A DNA stretch of 48,973 nucleotides from Nitrospira sp. LK70 (lineage in GTDB: Bacteria; Nitrospirota; Nitrospiria; Nitrospirales; Nitrospiraceae): assembly GCA_011090425.1 (NCBI GenBank), contig PHGD01000021.1, positions 1-48,973 of the forward strand. The letters are read 5' to 3'. The notes beneath the pieces are model-generated. The model was not told the origin of the DNA and ran no database searches. It saw nothing but the letters and a program-made list of their open reading frames with translations. Below are positions 26,997 to 34,104 of the stretch, piece after piece (positions within the stretch are counted from its first letter, which is position 1; every line of letters begins with the position of its first letter). The translations under genes and the position numbers were made by a program.

Positions 26997-27285
26997 CGGG
27001 AGTATCCATGCTCCCCATTTTGTTATTTCTGGATGAACTGAAACCTCTCCGGTACCTGGGTCATCAACCTTGCCGAAAAATGTAGCCAATTCTCAAGGGT
27101 TCCAGTTCGTTGAGACCTGACGGAGTCTGTAGATCGGCGGAGAATATGCAGTGGTTGGTTATGCGTGTGCGTTCGAGGTGTGAGAGAACCAGAACTCATC
27201 GATGATCTACACGCACGTCCGTCATCGAGAGTCCGAGCGTGTCCGCAGTCTGCTGGGCCAGATGTGAGCATAAGAAAGGAAGAAT
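26997..27285. other. Noncoding stretch before the cassette array
   Basis: No gene is supported here. The region holds a GTTATGCG word near 27157, similar to words in the two repeat elements further on, and no frame with family similarity. It may contain eroded recombination sites, but none can be drawn with both halves. Confidence 0.4.
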
Positions 27286-27449
27286 GTTATGCTGATCTGC
27301 ATAAGAATCCATGATAAATAGCCACACAGTCGCAACTCCTTGAAACAGCAGCGGCTGTTGTGTATTGTTCGCGAAGATTCGTGGCGTGTTATACGGAGAG
27401 GAACCGGCAGATCCGGCACTTATGCGGATTGGTCTAGACCAAGTTAGGC
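27286..27449. repeat. Palindromic element A ending in an attC-like GTTAGGC box
   Basis: The left end is itself a near-palindrome, GTTATGC-TGATCT-GCATAAG (27286-27305). CTTATGCGGATTGG at 27419-27432 is its inverted partner, giving a stem around a loop of about 115 bases. GTTAGGC at 27443-27449 fits the R' core box of integron attC sites and directly precedes the BrnT cassette. I did not find a matching RYYYAAC box on the left. A related element with a similar left end lies at 28966. Identity is uncertain: a degenerate long attC or a remnant of another recombinase-mobilised element. Confidence 0.45.
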
Positions 27450-27489
27450 GTGCCGGACTAGGAGATGCCATACAGCGTGAGGAGTGGGA

Positions 27490-27771
27490 GTGGGTTACCT
27501 CTTCGAATGGGACCCGGTGAAAGCGGAAGCGAATGTCCGCAAGCACGGTGTGACATTTGACGAAGGCGCGACGGTCTTTGGGGATCCACTTAACCTCTTG
27601 ATGGCAGACCCTGACCACTCACTTGATGAGGAACGGTATTTGTTGCTCGGCGTGTCAAACCGACGGAGGCTCCTGGTGGTAGCGTTTGGCGAGCGACCAC
27701 CCCGTACCCGTCTCATTTCCGCACGACGAGCCACTCGGCAAGAGCGGAGGCGATATGAAGAAGAGCGGTAG
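27490..27771 (+). CDS. BrnT-type toxin (DUF497)
   Basis: A 93-residue protein from GTG 27490, 5 bases after GAGGAG (GTG 27484 is too close to that site). It has the complete BrnT signature: FEWDPVKAEANVRKHGVTF, then ATVFGDPLN, PDHSLDEERYLLLGVS, LLVVAFGER and RLISARRATRQERRRYEE. BrnT is a RelE-fold ribonuclease that stops translation and is held by an antitoxin. The antitoxin gene overlaps its 3' end by 17 bases. The gene sits 40 bases after a GTTAGGC box and its partner ends in an attC-like site, so the pair appears to form one integron cassette. Confidence 0.88.
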   Translation: MGYLFEWDPVKAEANVRKHGVTFDEGATVFGDPLNLLMADPDHSLDEERYLLLGVSNRRRLLVVAFGERPPRTRLISARRATRQERRRYEEER

Positions 27772-28003
27772 ACGAAAAGGACGGACGGACGACCGCGACA
27801 CGATGCGCCCAGAGTACGACTTTTCCCGTGCTGTGCGCGGGGTTACGGTTGCTCGGTATGCGCAGGGTGCGAATGTGGTGGTCATCGATCCGGACATTCT
27901 GGACGTGTTTCCGACCGGCGCGTCTGTGAACAAGGCACTCCAGGCTCTGGCACCGGTGCTTCGACAGCAACGTCGGGCGGTGGGGCGACGACGAAGTGCC
28001 TAA
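27755..28003 (+). CDS. BrnA-like antitoxin
   Basis: An 82-residue protein from ATG 27755, preceded by GGAGGCGAT. The core MRPEYDFSRAVRGVTVARYA then NVVVIDPDILDVFP is typical of the short antitoxins paired with DUF497 toxins, with a ribbon-helix-helix-like end (SVNKALQALAPVL). It overlaps the toxin gene by 17 bases. The stop codon TAA lies inside GCCTAAC (27998-28004), the first box of the attC-like site that follows; this is the usual geometry of a gene cassette. Antitoxin-toxin complexes of this family repress their own promoter. Confidence 0.82.
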   Translation: MKKSGRRKGRTDDRDTMRPEYDFSRAVRGVTVARYAQGANVVVIDPDILDVFPTGASVNKALQALAPVLRQQRRAVGRRRSA

Positions 28004-28072
28004 CATCGCGATGAATCCGGCGGCGCTTCACGTCACCCGAACAGGCCCCGCGGCTGTCGCGCGTGGTTAGGA
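27998..28072 (+). other. attC-like site 1 (integron cassette recombination site)
   Basis: GCCTAAC (27998-28004, fits RYYYAAC) and GTTAGGA (28066-28072, near GTTRRRY) bracket 75 bases. The arms pair imperfectly: CCTAAC against GTTAGG, then GC-rich inner boxes such as CGGCGGCG against CCCCGCGGC. The first box contains the stop of the BrnA-like gene. These are the features of an attC site, which an integron integrase recombines as a folded single strand. Confidence 0.7.
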
Positions 28073-28195
28073 ACGTGAAGCGCGTCCCAAACCAGTCGCG
28101 GCACAACCTCCCGTTGCTCCGCGCCGGCCGGTGAGCCGCTGGGCCGCCAGGCCTTCCGCCTCGCAGCAGTTGCATGTTTCGTGTATCTTCTCCGC

Positions 28196-28513
28196 ATGAG
28201 CACAAGTTTCCTCACCCGTGACGAGGCGATCCGGCAGCTGCAGGCCGTTGAGACCGAGATTTGATGCCTCGGTGTTCGTTGGCTGGTGCTCTTCGGATCC
28301 GTGCTTCGTAACGAGGCTCGCTGTGAGACTGATGTTGACGTGTTTGTCGAGTTCGCTCCGAGAGAGAAGATCCTCAATCGCTTCATGGTGCCGGCGGATC
28401 TGCTCGACGACAGGCTGAAGCACCGGGTTGAAGTGCTCACCACTGAGTCCCTCTCACCGTTTATTGGGCTGCACATCTTGGCCGAGGCAACAAACGTCCT
28501 TCGAGCCGCGTGA
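28196..28513 (+). pseudogene. MNT-domain nucleotidyltransferase antitoxin, nonsense-mutated
   Basis: ATG 28196 starts MSTSFLTRDEAIRQLQAVET, but codon 23 is TGA (28262-28264). The same frame continues as LGVRWLVLFGSVLRNEA then TDVDVFVEFAPREK to a stop at 28511-28513. The GSV...DxD pattern is the active site of minimal nucleotidyltransferases (MntA), which AMPylate and silence a partner HEPN RNase. The stop is one change from CGA (Arg). Restart downstream is possible, but would lose the N-terminal helix. The gene lies between two attC-like sites with a broken HEPN gene, so the cassette's TA pair looks decayed. Confidence 0.78.
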
Positions 28514-28837
28514 CTATCTGCGGCATATTCTTGTGGAAGTCGAGTACCTCCTCGAGTAGAGTCAGACACTGACCTCTGAGTGTTTCGCGGTGGACGAAAA
28601 GTTGCGACGTGCGTTCGTGCGCAACCTGGAAATTATCGGCGAAACCGCGAAGAACCTGCCAGAGGGGTTCCGCGCAGCGCATCGCGAGGTTGGGCGCCGT
28701 CCGATTGCTCGATGCACGGCTGTCTGATCCACGGTTACTTTGGGGTGGATTATCAGCTCGTATCGGACGTGGGGTCCGAGAAACTTCAAGAGCTGAAACG
28801 TATCATTCAGTGGATCATTGATACACAACAGGCCTAA
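28509..28837 (+). pseudogene. HEPN-domain toxin (DUF86), broken
   Basis: The frame through 28509 reads RDYLRHILVEVEYLLE, then TAG (28557-28559), then SQTLTSECFAVDEKLRRAFV and RNLEIIGETAKNLPEGFRAA. Near 28705-28712 the frame shifts: the Rx4-6H motif region that should read MRDRLIHGYFGVDY appears in another frame as MHGCLIHGYFGVDY, losing the catalytic Arg. It ends TAA at 28835-28837 within GCCTAAC. HEPN toxins are RNases paired with MNT antitoxins. Two independent lesions plus a changed motif make it inactive. The reading frames overlap the MNT end. Confidence 0.78.
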
Positions 28838-28891
28838 CCATCGAGGTGAGAAGGACGCGTCACGCCGCGTCTCTCCCCGGAAACGTTAGCC
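28832..28891 (+). other. attC-like site 2
   Basis: GCCTAAC (28832-28838) contains the stop of the HEPN gene, and GTTAGCC (28885-28891) closes the 60-base site. The inner arms GGTGAGAAGGACGCG and CGCGTCTCTCCCC pair well around CACGC, making a clear hairpin. The right box differs from the GTTRRRY consensus at one position. It matches site 1 in layout, not in inner sequence, as expected for attC sites. Confidence 0.68.
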
Positions 28892-28965
28892 ATCGGTGGG
28901 GTTGTTCCGTTGCCTACGCAGCAAGCCACGGCTGACAAGCTGCGCAGCTCCACGGGACGGGTGAC

Positions 28966-29080
28966 ATGCCGATCCGCATAAGAACCGGTGAACAATGGTC
29001 AGATGGTTGCCGCTTGTGGAAAGAACGAAACAGATGGCGTATGGTGTGCGAACGTTCGTCGCAGGTTATGCGGGTTAGCC
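28966..29080. repeat. Palindromic element B, related to element A
   Basis: The left end CCGATCCGCATAAGAACC (from 28969) closely matches the left end of element A near 27292. GTTATGCGGGTTAGCC at 29065-29080 is its imperfect inverted partner and includes a GTTAGCC box followed by GTGCCGGA, the same word that follows GTTAGGC in element A. The interiors of A and B are unrelated. This pattern of conserved ends and variable middles suggests recombination sites or a family of small mobilised elements. No gene lies inside. Confidence 0.5.
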
Positions 29081-29164
29081 GTGCCGGATGCCGTGCTTGT
29101 GTGGATCGGCCTAAACATAGTTAAGTGTCTTTAGGTCGGTGGTTGAACTGAAACGGAGGTCAAC

Positions 29165-29566
29165 ATGTTACCTTGGTATTGGATGTGGTCCCCTCAAGTC
29201 CATTATCCCTTAAGCGGAAGTGTCCTTCAGGATATTTCGCCCGATCTAGGTTGGTTCTTTGGGGCAATCAAGCCTGAGGCCGGTGTAGGAAGTATCGAAA
29301 AGGAAGTATTTGAGAAAGCTTCGTATGGAAGACAGCTGGGTCTGATATTGGATGTGTTGCTTCCTCTGGTTGGTGAAGGTTCCATGGATTCAGAGAAGGC
29401 GAAGAAGGCTGTAGCCGATTTGAAGCATGTTTACGAAGAGATTGAGAAGGTGAAGTCAGAGAAGAAGGCCGAAATGGAACAGGCGGCTGTTTCGCTTCTT
29501 AGGAAAATAGAAAAGACCGACAAAGAAATGCTGAGTCGCGTAATAAACCAGTTTGAGTCGGCTTGA
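29165..29566 (+). CDS. Unknown cassette-borne protein
   Basis: A 133-residue protein starting at ATG 29165, 5 bases after GGAGGT. The N-terminal 40 residues are aromatic and proline-rich (LPWYWMWSPQVHYPLSG), and the second half is a long charged helix or coiled coil (AKKAVADLKHVYEEIEKVKS then EKKAEMEQAAVSLLRKIEK). No family is recognised. Base use is more AT-rich than in the neighbours. It lies between element B and a degenerate attC-like site starting 10 bases after its stop, so it is probably the cargo of a third cassette. Confidence 0.6.
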   Translation: MLPWYWMWSPQVHYPLSGSVLQDISPDLGWFFGAIKPEAGVGSIEKEVFEKASYGRQLGLILDVLLPLVGEGSMDSEKAKKAVADLKHVYEEIEKVKSEKKAEMEQAAVSLLRKIEKTDKEMLSRVINQFESA

Positions 29567-29575
29567 GGGGGAGAC

Positions 29576-29628
29576 ACCTAACCACTCGTTGGAGCACACT
29601 CACTTCGCGAGCCGCTCAACATGAGGTG
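29576..29628 (+). other. Degenerate attC-like site 3
   Basis: ACCTAAC at 29576-29582 fits RYYYAAC and lies just after the stop of the unknown cassette gene. The 53-base stretch folds imperfectly, with TAACCACTCGTTGGAGC opposing GCCGCTCAACATGAGGTGA, but the right box (GGTGAGCC) is far from consensus. Weaker than sites 1 and 2; probably eroded, or a chance hairpin. Confidence 0.35.
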
Positions 29629-29790
29629 AGCCGTCGACGATGGAAAAGAGATCAGGGACATTCTGGATATTGCTTCACGTTCACGCTCGCGCGAATGATC
29701 GAATGCTCTCCGAACCGAGGCCTGACAGGAGACTGAGTGGCTGAAGGCTGAGATGGCTGGGCGCAACCTGCAGCAGCCGGTTAGAAGCTG

Positions 29791-30024
29791 CTACTGCTGA
29801 TTCTGAGCGGACGATCGGTAGGTGTAGTAGAGGATGATTCCTGTCAGGATTGAAACGAGAATCCCAAATCCCATCTGTGCCTCGAAGCTCACTGGACCCA
29901 CGTAGATCTTGTACAGTTGTAACAGAACAACCGGCAGGCCCACCGCCAGGGCAAGGCTTATCATGTGTCGTCTCTGATAGATCGGCTCACCTGGTTTTCT
30001 CGTCCATTTCATACCAAAAGCCAA
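29791..30024 (-). CDS. Small two-helix membrane protein
   Basis: A 77-residue protein read from TTG 30024, 9 bases after AGGAGA, which overlaps the stop of the preceding gene; ATG 30012 is an alternative without a good ribosome binding site. Two membrane helices are visible: MISLALAVGLPVVLLQLYKI and MGFGILVSILTGIILYYTY, with positive charges before the first (KWTRKPGEPIYQRRH). No family is recognised. It is probably translationally coupled to the TIG-domain gene upstream. Confidence 0.55.
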   Translation of the reverse strand: MAFGMKWTRKPGEPIYQRRHMISLALAVGLPVVLLQLYKIYVGPVSFEAQMGFGILVSILTGIILYYTYRSSAQNQQ

Positions 30025-30037
30025 GAGTAGGATTCTC

Positions 30038-30670
30038 CTATTTCACCAGGAAGGCTTTGGAATCTTCTCCGGACGCCGTTGTGACGGTGACCATGACGAG
30101 ACCCTTGCGACCATCGATCGGGACTGTTGTTACGATGGTGGATTCGTTTTCCATTGTAAAGGTGGAAGCCTGGCCTGGTCCGAAGGACACACCGCGCAAG
30201 CAGTCTGGTGAGCCGAACTCGGCCCCTGTGATCGTGACTTTCACACCGGGTTCTCCTTCATCAGGAACAAGCCGTTCGATCTGTGGCGCAACGCCGAAAC
30301 AGGCGTTGCCATCCGCCGCAGTTTCAACTGTTTGAAACTTCGGTTCGATCTTGGGTTTGGTGGTCTCGGGTTGAATGGTCTCCGGTTTGGTGATCTCGGG
30401 TTGGACAGTCTTGGGTTGAACCGTCTCGGGTTTGACGATCTCGGGTTGGACGGTTTTGGGTGTGGCGACCTCGGGTTTCTCAATCTTGGGTTTGACGCTT
30501 TTTGGTTTGACAGCCTTGGGCTTGACGGTTTTTGGTTTGACGGTCTTGGAGTGTGATTTGGCCTTTGGTTGCTGTTCCGCTGCAGGTGCGAGTCCTGGAT
30601 CGGTTATCTGTAAGAACAGGGTCATGATCCCAATCGAAATTGCCGCAACGAAAGCCGTTGGTTTCTCCAT
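30038..30670 (-). CDS. Exported TIG/IPT-domain protein with KP repeats
   Basis: The start is ATG 30670 after AAAGG (an earlier in-frame start at 30700 would precede the signal). The 210-residue product has a signal peptide (PTAFVAAISIGIMTLFLQIT). A low-complexity segment of about 80 residues follows, made of 5-residue units such as KPKTV, KPKAV, QPEIV and KPETV. A C-terminal TIG/IPT-like domain comes next (PQIERLVPDEGEPGVKVTIT then GAEFG). The repeat segment may be an extended spacer crossing peptidoglycan, as in TonB-like proteins; the TIG domain would bind a surface partner. It lies 54 bases downstream of acs on the same strand. Confidence 0.7.
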   Translation of the reverse strand: MEKPTAFVAAISIGIMTLFLQITDPGLAPAAEQQPKAKSHSKTVKPKTVKPKAVKPKSVKPKIEKPEVATPKTVQPEIVKPETVQPKTVQPEITKPETIQPETTKPKIEPKFQTVETAADGNACFGVAPQIERLVPDEGEPGVKVTITGAEFGSPDCLRGVSFGPGQASTFTMENESTIVTTVPIDGRKGLVMVTVTTASGEDSKAFLVK

Positions 30671-30723
30671 ATGCCTTTCCCTTTGCTCAATTAGACCCAT
30701 ATCAGGCCGAACTTCTCTGTACG

Positions 30724-32613
30724 CTACTCTTCGATCGTCGAGATATCCCCTGGATCTTGTCCTAGCTCTTTTGCTTTGAGGACGCGCCGCATGATTTTTC
30801 CAGACCGAGTTTTGGGGAGAGAGGAGACGATATCAATCTCAGCCGGGACGCCGATCTTGCCCAATTCTTTAAGGACTTGATCCTTAATCGACTGAATCAG
30901 CGCTGGGCTTTCCTGCTCCCCCTGTTTCAAGATGATGAAAGCCTTAATGGATTCGCCGACCGTCTTGTGGGGTTTGCCGATGACGGCAGCCTCCGCGACG
31001 GCAGGGTGACTGACCAAGGCGCTTTCGACTTCAGCAGTGCCGAGCCGATTGCCGGCGACTTTGATCACGTCATCCGCTCGCCCCATGAACCAGAAATAGC
31101 CGTCTGAGTCTTTATGGCAGACGTCCCCGGCTGTGTAGCAATTGGGGATGGTGGACCAGTAGGCTGTATACCGCTCGGGATCCTTGTAAATGGTGCGCAT
31201 CATAGCCGGCCATGGTTTTTTGATGACGGCAAAGCCACCGGCGTCTGCTGGGAGACTGTTCCCTTCACGATCGACAACGTCGGCTTCAATGCCGAGAAAC
31301 GGGCGCGTGGCCGAGCCTGGCTTGAGCGGCACGGTAGGGAGTGGAGTGACCAAGATCGATCCCGTTTCCGTCTGCCACCAGGTGTCCATGATGGGTTTGT
31401 CCTCGCCGGTCACACGATGAAACCATTCCCACGCTTCCGGGTTGATCGGCTCTCCGACGCTCCCGAGAATACGGAGCGTCGAGAGATCGAATTTCTTCGG
31501 CCAATCTTCGCCGTAGCGCATGAGTAGCCGGATAGCGGTCGGAGTCGTATAGAAAATCGAGACCCCGTACCGTTCGATGAGATTCCACCAGCGTCCAGGA
31601 TCCGGATAATCGGGTTTTCCTTCTGCAGTCAGAATCGTTGCACCATTGAGGAGAGGACCATAGACGATATAGCTGTGGCCTGTGACCCACCCCGGATCAG
31701 CGACGCAGAAGTACACGTCATCATCCTTCAGGTCGAACACATACTTCGTCGTCGTATAGGTGCCGACCATGTACCCTCCGTGGACATGGACAACGCCCTT
31801 CGGCCGACCGGTCGTTCCGGACGTATAGAGAATATAGAGCGGTGCTTCAGCGTCCAACTGTTCCGCTTCGCAGACCGGTCGTTCACCCTCGATCCACTCC
31901 GTCCAGTCGATTTCCTTTGGAGCGGAAAGAGGAGGACCTGTAATCTGGCGGCGTACGACAACCACATGGTCGATCGTCGGGCAGGTTTTGATGGCCTCGT
32001 CCACGACCGGTTTCAAGGGGATAGCTTTACTGCGGTCGAACCCGACGTCAGCTGTGATCACCACTTTGGCTTCTGCATCGTTGATACGGCTGGCGAGGGC
32101 AGGAGCGCTGAACCCTGAATAGATGACGCTGTGGATCACGCCGATCCTGGCGCAAGCCAGCATGGCGACAACTTGCTCGGGAATTTTGGGCAGATAGATG
32201 GTGACGCGATCGCCTTTTTGGACGCCCAGCTTTTTGAGAGCGTTGGCGCATCGGTTCACTTGTCGGTACAGTTCACCGTAGGTGAAGATGCGTTCCTGAT
32301 CGTTTTCGCCTACCCAGACCAGTGCGACTTTGTTCTTGCGCCAAGTTTTGACGTGGCGGTCCAGGCAATTGTAGGCGATATTACATCGTGCGCCGACAAA
32401 CCATTTCGCCCATGGATAATTCCACTCTAGGACTTTCTCCCAAGGAGAGAACCACTCCAACTCTTTGGCGGCATTACTCCAAAATGTTTCAGGGTCTGCG
32501 ACGGATTGTTTGTACTCGGTCTCGTAGTCTTTGATATAGGCAGCGGCTATCGTTTTCGCGGTCGGCTGGTATGTCCGACTTTCCTTCAACAGGGTCTCAA
32601 TCTTTTCGCTCAT
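30724..32613 (-). CDS. acs: Acetyl-CoA synthetase (AMP-forming)
   Basis: A 629-residue enzyme making acetyl-CoA from acetate, ATP and CoA. Hallmarks in order are FVGARCNIAYNCLDRH near residue 72, VIYSGFSAPALASRI, the ATP motif YTSGTTGRPKGVVHVHGGY near 261, DTWWQTETGS near 413, and the C-terminal PKTRSGKIMRRVLK containing the lysine that protein acetylases modify. Length is slightly below the usual 650. Translation starts at ATG 32613. In nitrite oxidisers the enzyme would allow acetate recycling or use; that role is an inference. It is followed by the TIG-domain gene and diverges from the caspase-like gene. Confidence 0.96.
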   Translation of the reverse strand: MSEKIETLLKESRTYQPTAKTIAAAYIKDYETEYKQSVADPETFWSNAAKELEWFSPWEKVLEWNYPWAKWFVGARCNIAYNCLDRHVKTWRKNKVALVWVGENDQERIFTYGELYRQVNRCANALKKLGVQKGDRVTIYLPKIPEQVVAMLACARIGVIHSVIYSGFSAPALASRINDAEAKVVITADVGFDRSKAIPLKPVVDEAIKTCPTIDHVVVVRRQITGPPLSAPKEIDWTEWIEGERPVCEAEQLDAEAPLYILYTSGTTGRPKGVVHVHGGYMVGTYTTTKYVFDLKDDDVYFCVADPGWVTGHSYIVYGPLLNGATILTAEGKPDYPDPGRWWNLIERYGVSIFYTTPTAIRLLMRYGEDWPKKFDLSTLRILGSVGEPINPEAWEWFHRVTGEDKPIMDTWWQTETGSILVTPLPTVPLKPGSATRPFLGIEADVVDREGNSLPADAGGFAVIKKPWPAMMRTIYKDPERYTAYWSTIPNCYTAGDVCHKDSDGYFWFMGRADDVIKVAGNRLGTAEVESALVSHPAVAEAAVIGKPHKTVGESIKAFIILKQGEQESPALIQSIKDQVLKELGKIGVPAEIDIVSSLPKTRSGKIMRRVLKAKELGQDPGDISTIEE

Positions 32614-32747
32614 GGCGGCTGCCTCTCCTTCTTCAGAGCAGTCCCTTGCGGACCCGTCATTATGGAGAAAGTGGAGGATGCCTGCAACCGTTCAGTTGCT
32701 GCGAGACCGTCTTATGGTGGCGCCGCCGTTCATCTCAATTCCGTTGC

Positions 32748-32776
32748 TTGACACCTGTCTAGGCCGAAGATAGGGT
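32748..32776 (+). promoter_or_regulatory. Predicted promoter of the caspase-like gene
   Basis: TTGACA (32748-32753) and TAGGGT (32771-32776) are 17 bases apart. The expected start, 7 bases after the -10 box, is the A of the ATG at 32783, so the transcript could be leaderless. The -10 box is weak, and AGGGTGA could instead serve as a ribosome binding site from a promoter further up. Confidence 0.4.
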
Positions 32777-32782
32777 GACTCG

Positions 32783-33709
32783 ATGAACGGCGCAAGGCAG
32801 TTTGGACAACCCCTGTCACTCATGTTTTTAATCCTACTCTTACTGGGCGCTCATATGATCGGCATGGTTTCGGTTGTCGCTCTGTCGACTGCTGAGGCTC
32901 AAGTGGGAAAGCCGGAGGGCCTGTACTACAAGTCCTGGGCGATCATTATTGGGATCGAAAACTATGTCTTGGCTCCTCCCATCCCTGGAGCGATCAGCGA
33001 TGCCAAGAAGGTGGCCGAAGCGTTTCGGCGGTTGGGCTTCGATGAGGTGATTGAGCTCTACGACAAGGACGCTAGCTCGCGACGTCTCCATCAGCTTTTG
33101 GACGATATGTTGCCCAGAAAAGTCGGCCGCATGGACCGGCTCGTCATCTTCTACGCGGGCCATGCCGGGTTTATGCAGGACTCCGATGGACAAGAGCGAG
33201 GGTATCTTGTGCCGTTTGACGCACAGCTCAACCACGCAACGAAGTCGATCACGGTTGAACATTTGAAGGAATTTACGAGGCGGACGGCTTCCAAGCACAC
33301 GCTCCTGATCTTCGATGCGCCGGTATTCGGATGGGAGATCACTGTGCCACCGGAGCTGTCAATGGAAGGACGGACGGCCCCGGAATCGGAGACCGATCGA
33401 CGTGCGGTGCAAGTCATCAGTGCGGCAAGTAAGGGAGAAGCCAGCGTTCGTCTCGAGAAGAGTAGTCGCTTTGTTGAAACACTATTGATCGGGCTGTCCG
33501 GTGATGCCGATCTGGACGGAAACGGCTGGCTCATGGCTTCAGAGTTGGGGGGCTACCTCGTGCGACAGATCGAGACGGCTTCCAATGGTACACAACGACC
33601 ATCGAGTCTACGGATCGATGGTGATGGAGACACGGCGTTGGTCGAAGGACGGAGGTCGGCATTTACGCTTGGCGCCGATCCTCAAACCCCTTCTGAACGG
33701 CAAGAGTAG
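32783..33709 (+). CDS. Secreted caspase-fold (peptidase C14-like) protein lacking the catalytic cysteine
   Basis: A 308-residue protein with a signal peptide (about residues 12-40, ending STAEAQ). The p20-like caspase core is clear: WAIIIGIENYVLAP, then IPGAISDAKKVAEAFRRLGF and LVIFYAGHAGF with the catalytic His127. The nucleophile strand, normally LLLDACYSG-like, reads LLIFDAPVFGW, with Pro180 at the cysteine position. No cysteine occurs anywhere in the protein. A single EF-hand loop, DLDGNGWLMASE (243-254), lies near the C-terminus. It should therefore be a non-proteolytic homologue, possibly a binding or regulatory protein in the periplasm. Confidence 0.82.
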   Translation: MNGARQFGQPLSLMFLILLLLGAHMIGMVSVVALSTAEAQVGKPEGLYYKSWAIIIGIENYVLAPPIPGAISDAKKVAEAFRRLGFDEVIELYDKDASSRRLHQLLDDMLPRKVGRMDRLVIFYAGHAGFMQDSDGQERGYLVPFDAQLNHATKSITVEHLKEFTRRTASKHTLLIFDAPVFGWEITVPPELSMEGRTAPESETDRRAVQVISAASKGEASVRLEKSSRFVETLLIGLSGDADLDGNGWLMASELGGYLVRQIETASNGTQRPSSLRIDGDGDTALVEGRRSAFTLGADPQTPSERQE

Positions 33710-33788
33710 GCGAAGGCTTAATACAAACGTGCTGTTGCGCTACTCTCGCCCGAGCAACCGCCAGGCAAGCTGATTGTGCATTCGTGCC

Positions 33789-33959
33789 CTAACCGCTCTC
33801 GCCACCTTTCAAGTATCCAAGGCCGATCTTGACCGCTCGCCGGGTGATTTCCGCCCAACGTGCCTGCGGGTAGGCGGCGAGTACCGCCGCAGCTTTGGGA
33901 TCCTGGATCTCCAAGTTCAGAATTCTGATCATACCGTCTTCAATCTGGATGTCCGCCAC
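33789..33959 (-). CDS. Small conserved protein, unknown
   Basis: A 56-residue protein best started at GTG 33959, 7 bases after GGAGG; a longer frame to 34037 has no such site. It reads ADIQIEDGMIRILNLEIQDP then KAAAVLAAYPQARWAEITRR and VKIGLGYLKGG. The shape (short strand, two helices, a basic face) resembles small ribbon-helix-helix or antitoxin-like regulators, but no toxin lies beside it. It is divergent from the lipoprotein operon and convergent with the caspase-like gene. Confidence 0.55.
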   Translation of the reverse strand: MADIQIEDGMIRILNLEIQDPKAAAVLAAYPQARWAEITRRAVKIGLGYLKGGESG

Positions 33960-34104
33960 AGAGCTTCCTCCTTGTCTATGACGATCCCCGCTCGAAACGA
34001 GCGTTGCGTTGACTGATAAAATGACGCATGTTAGCATAATTTCAAGGTTTTTAGCCTGATATTATACGCGCGGCAATGGGCATAGTTACCCCAAGGAGGA
34101 TTGT

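Noticed and set aside
29105-29136. Hairpin CCTAAA...TTTAGG before the unknown cassette gene, considered as another attC
   Set aside because: The arms are only six bases and the element is about 30 bases long, shorter than any usual attC site.
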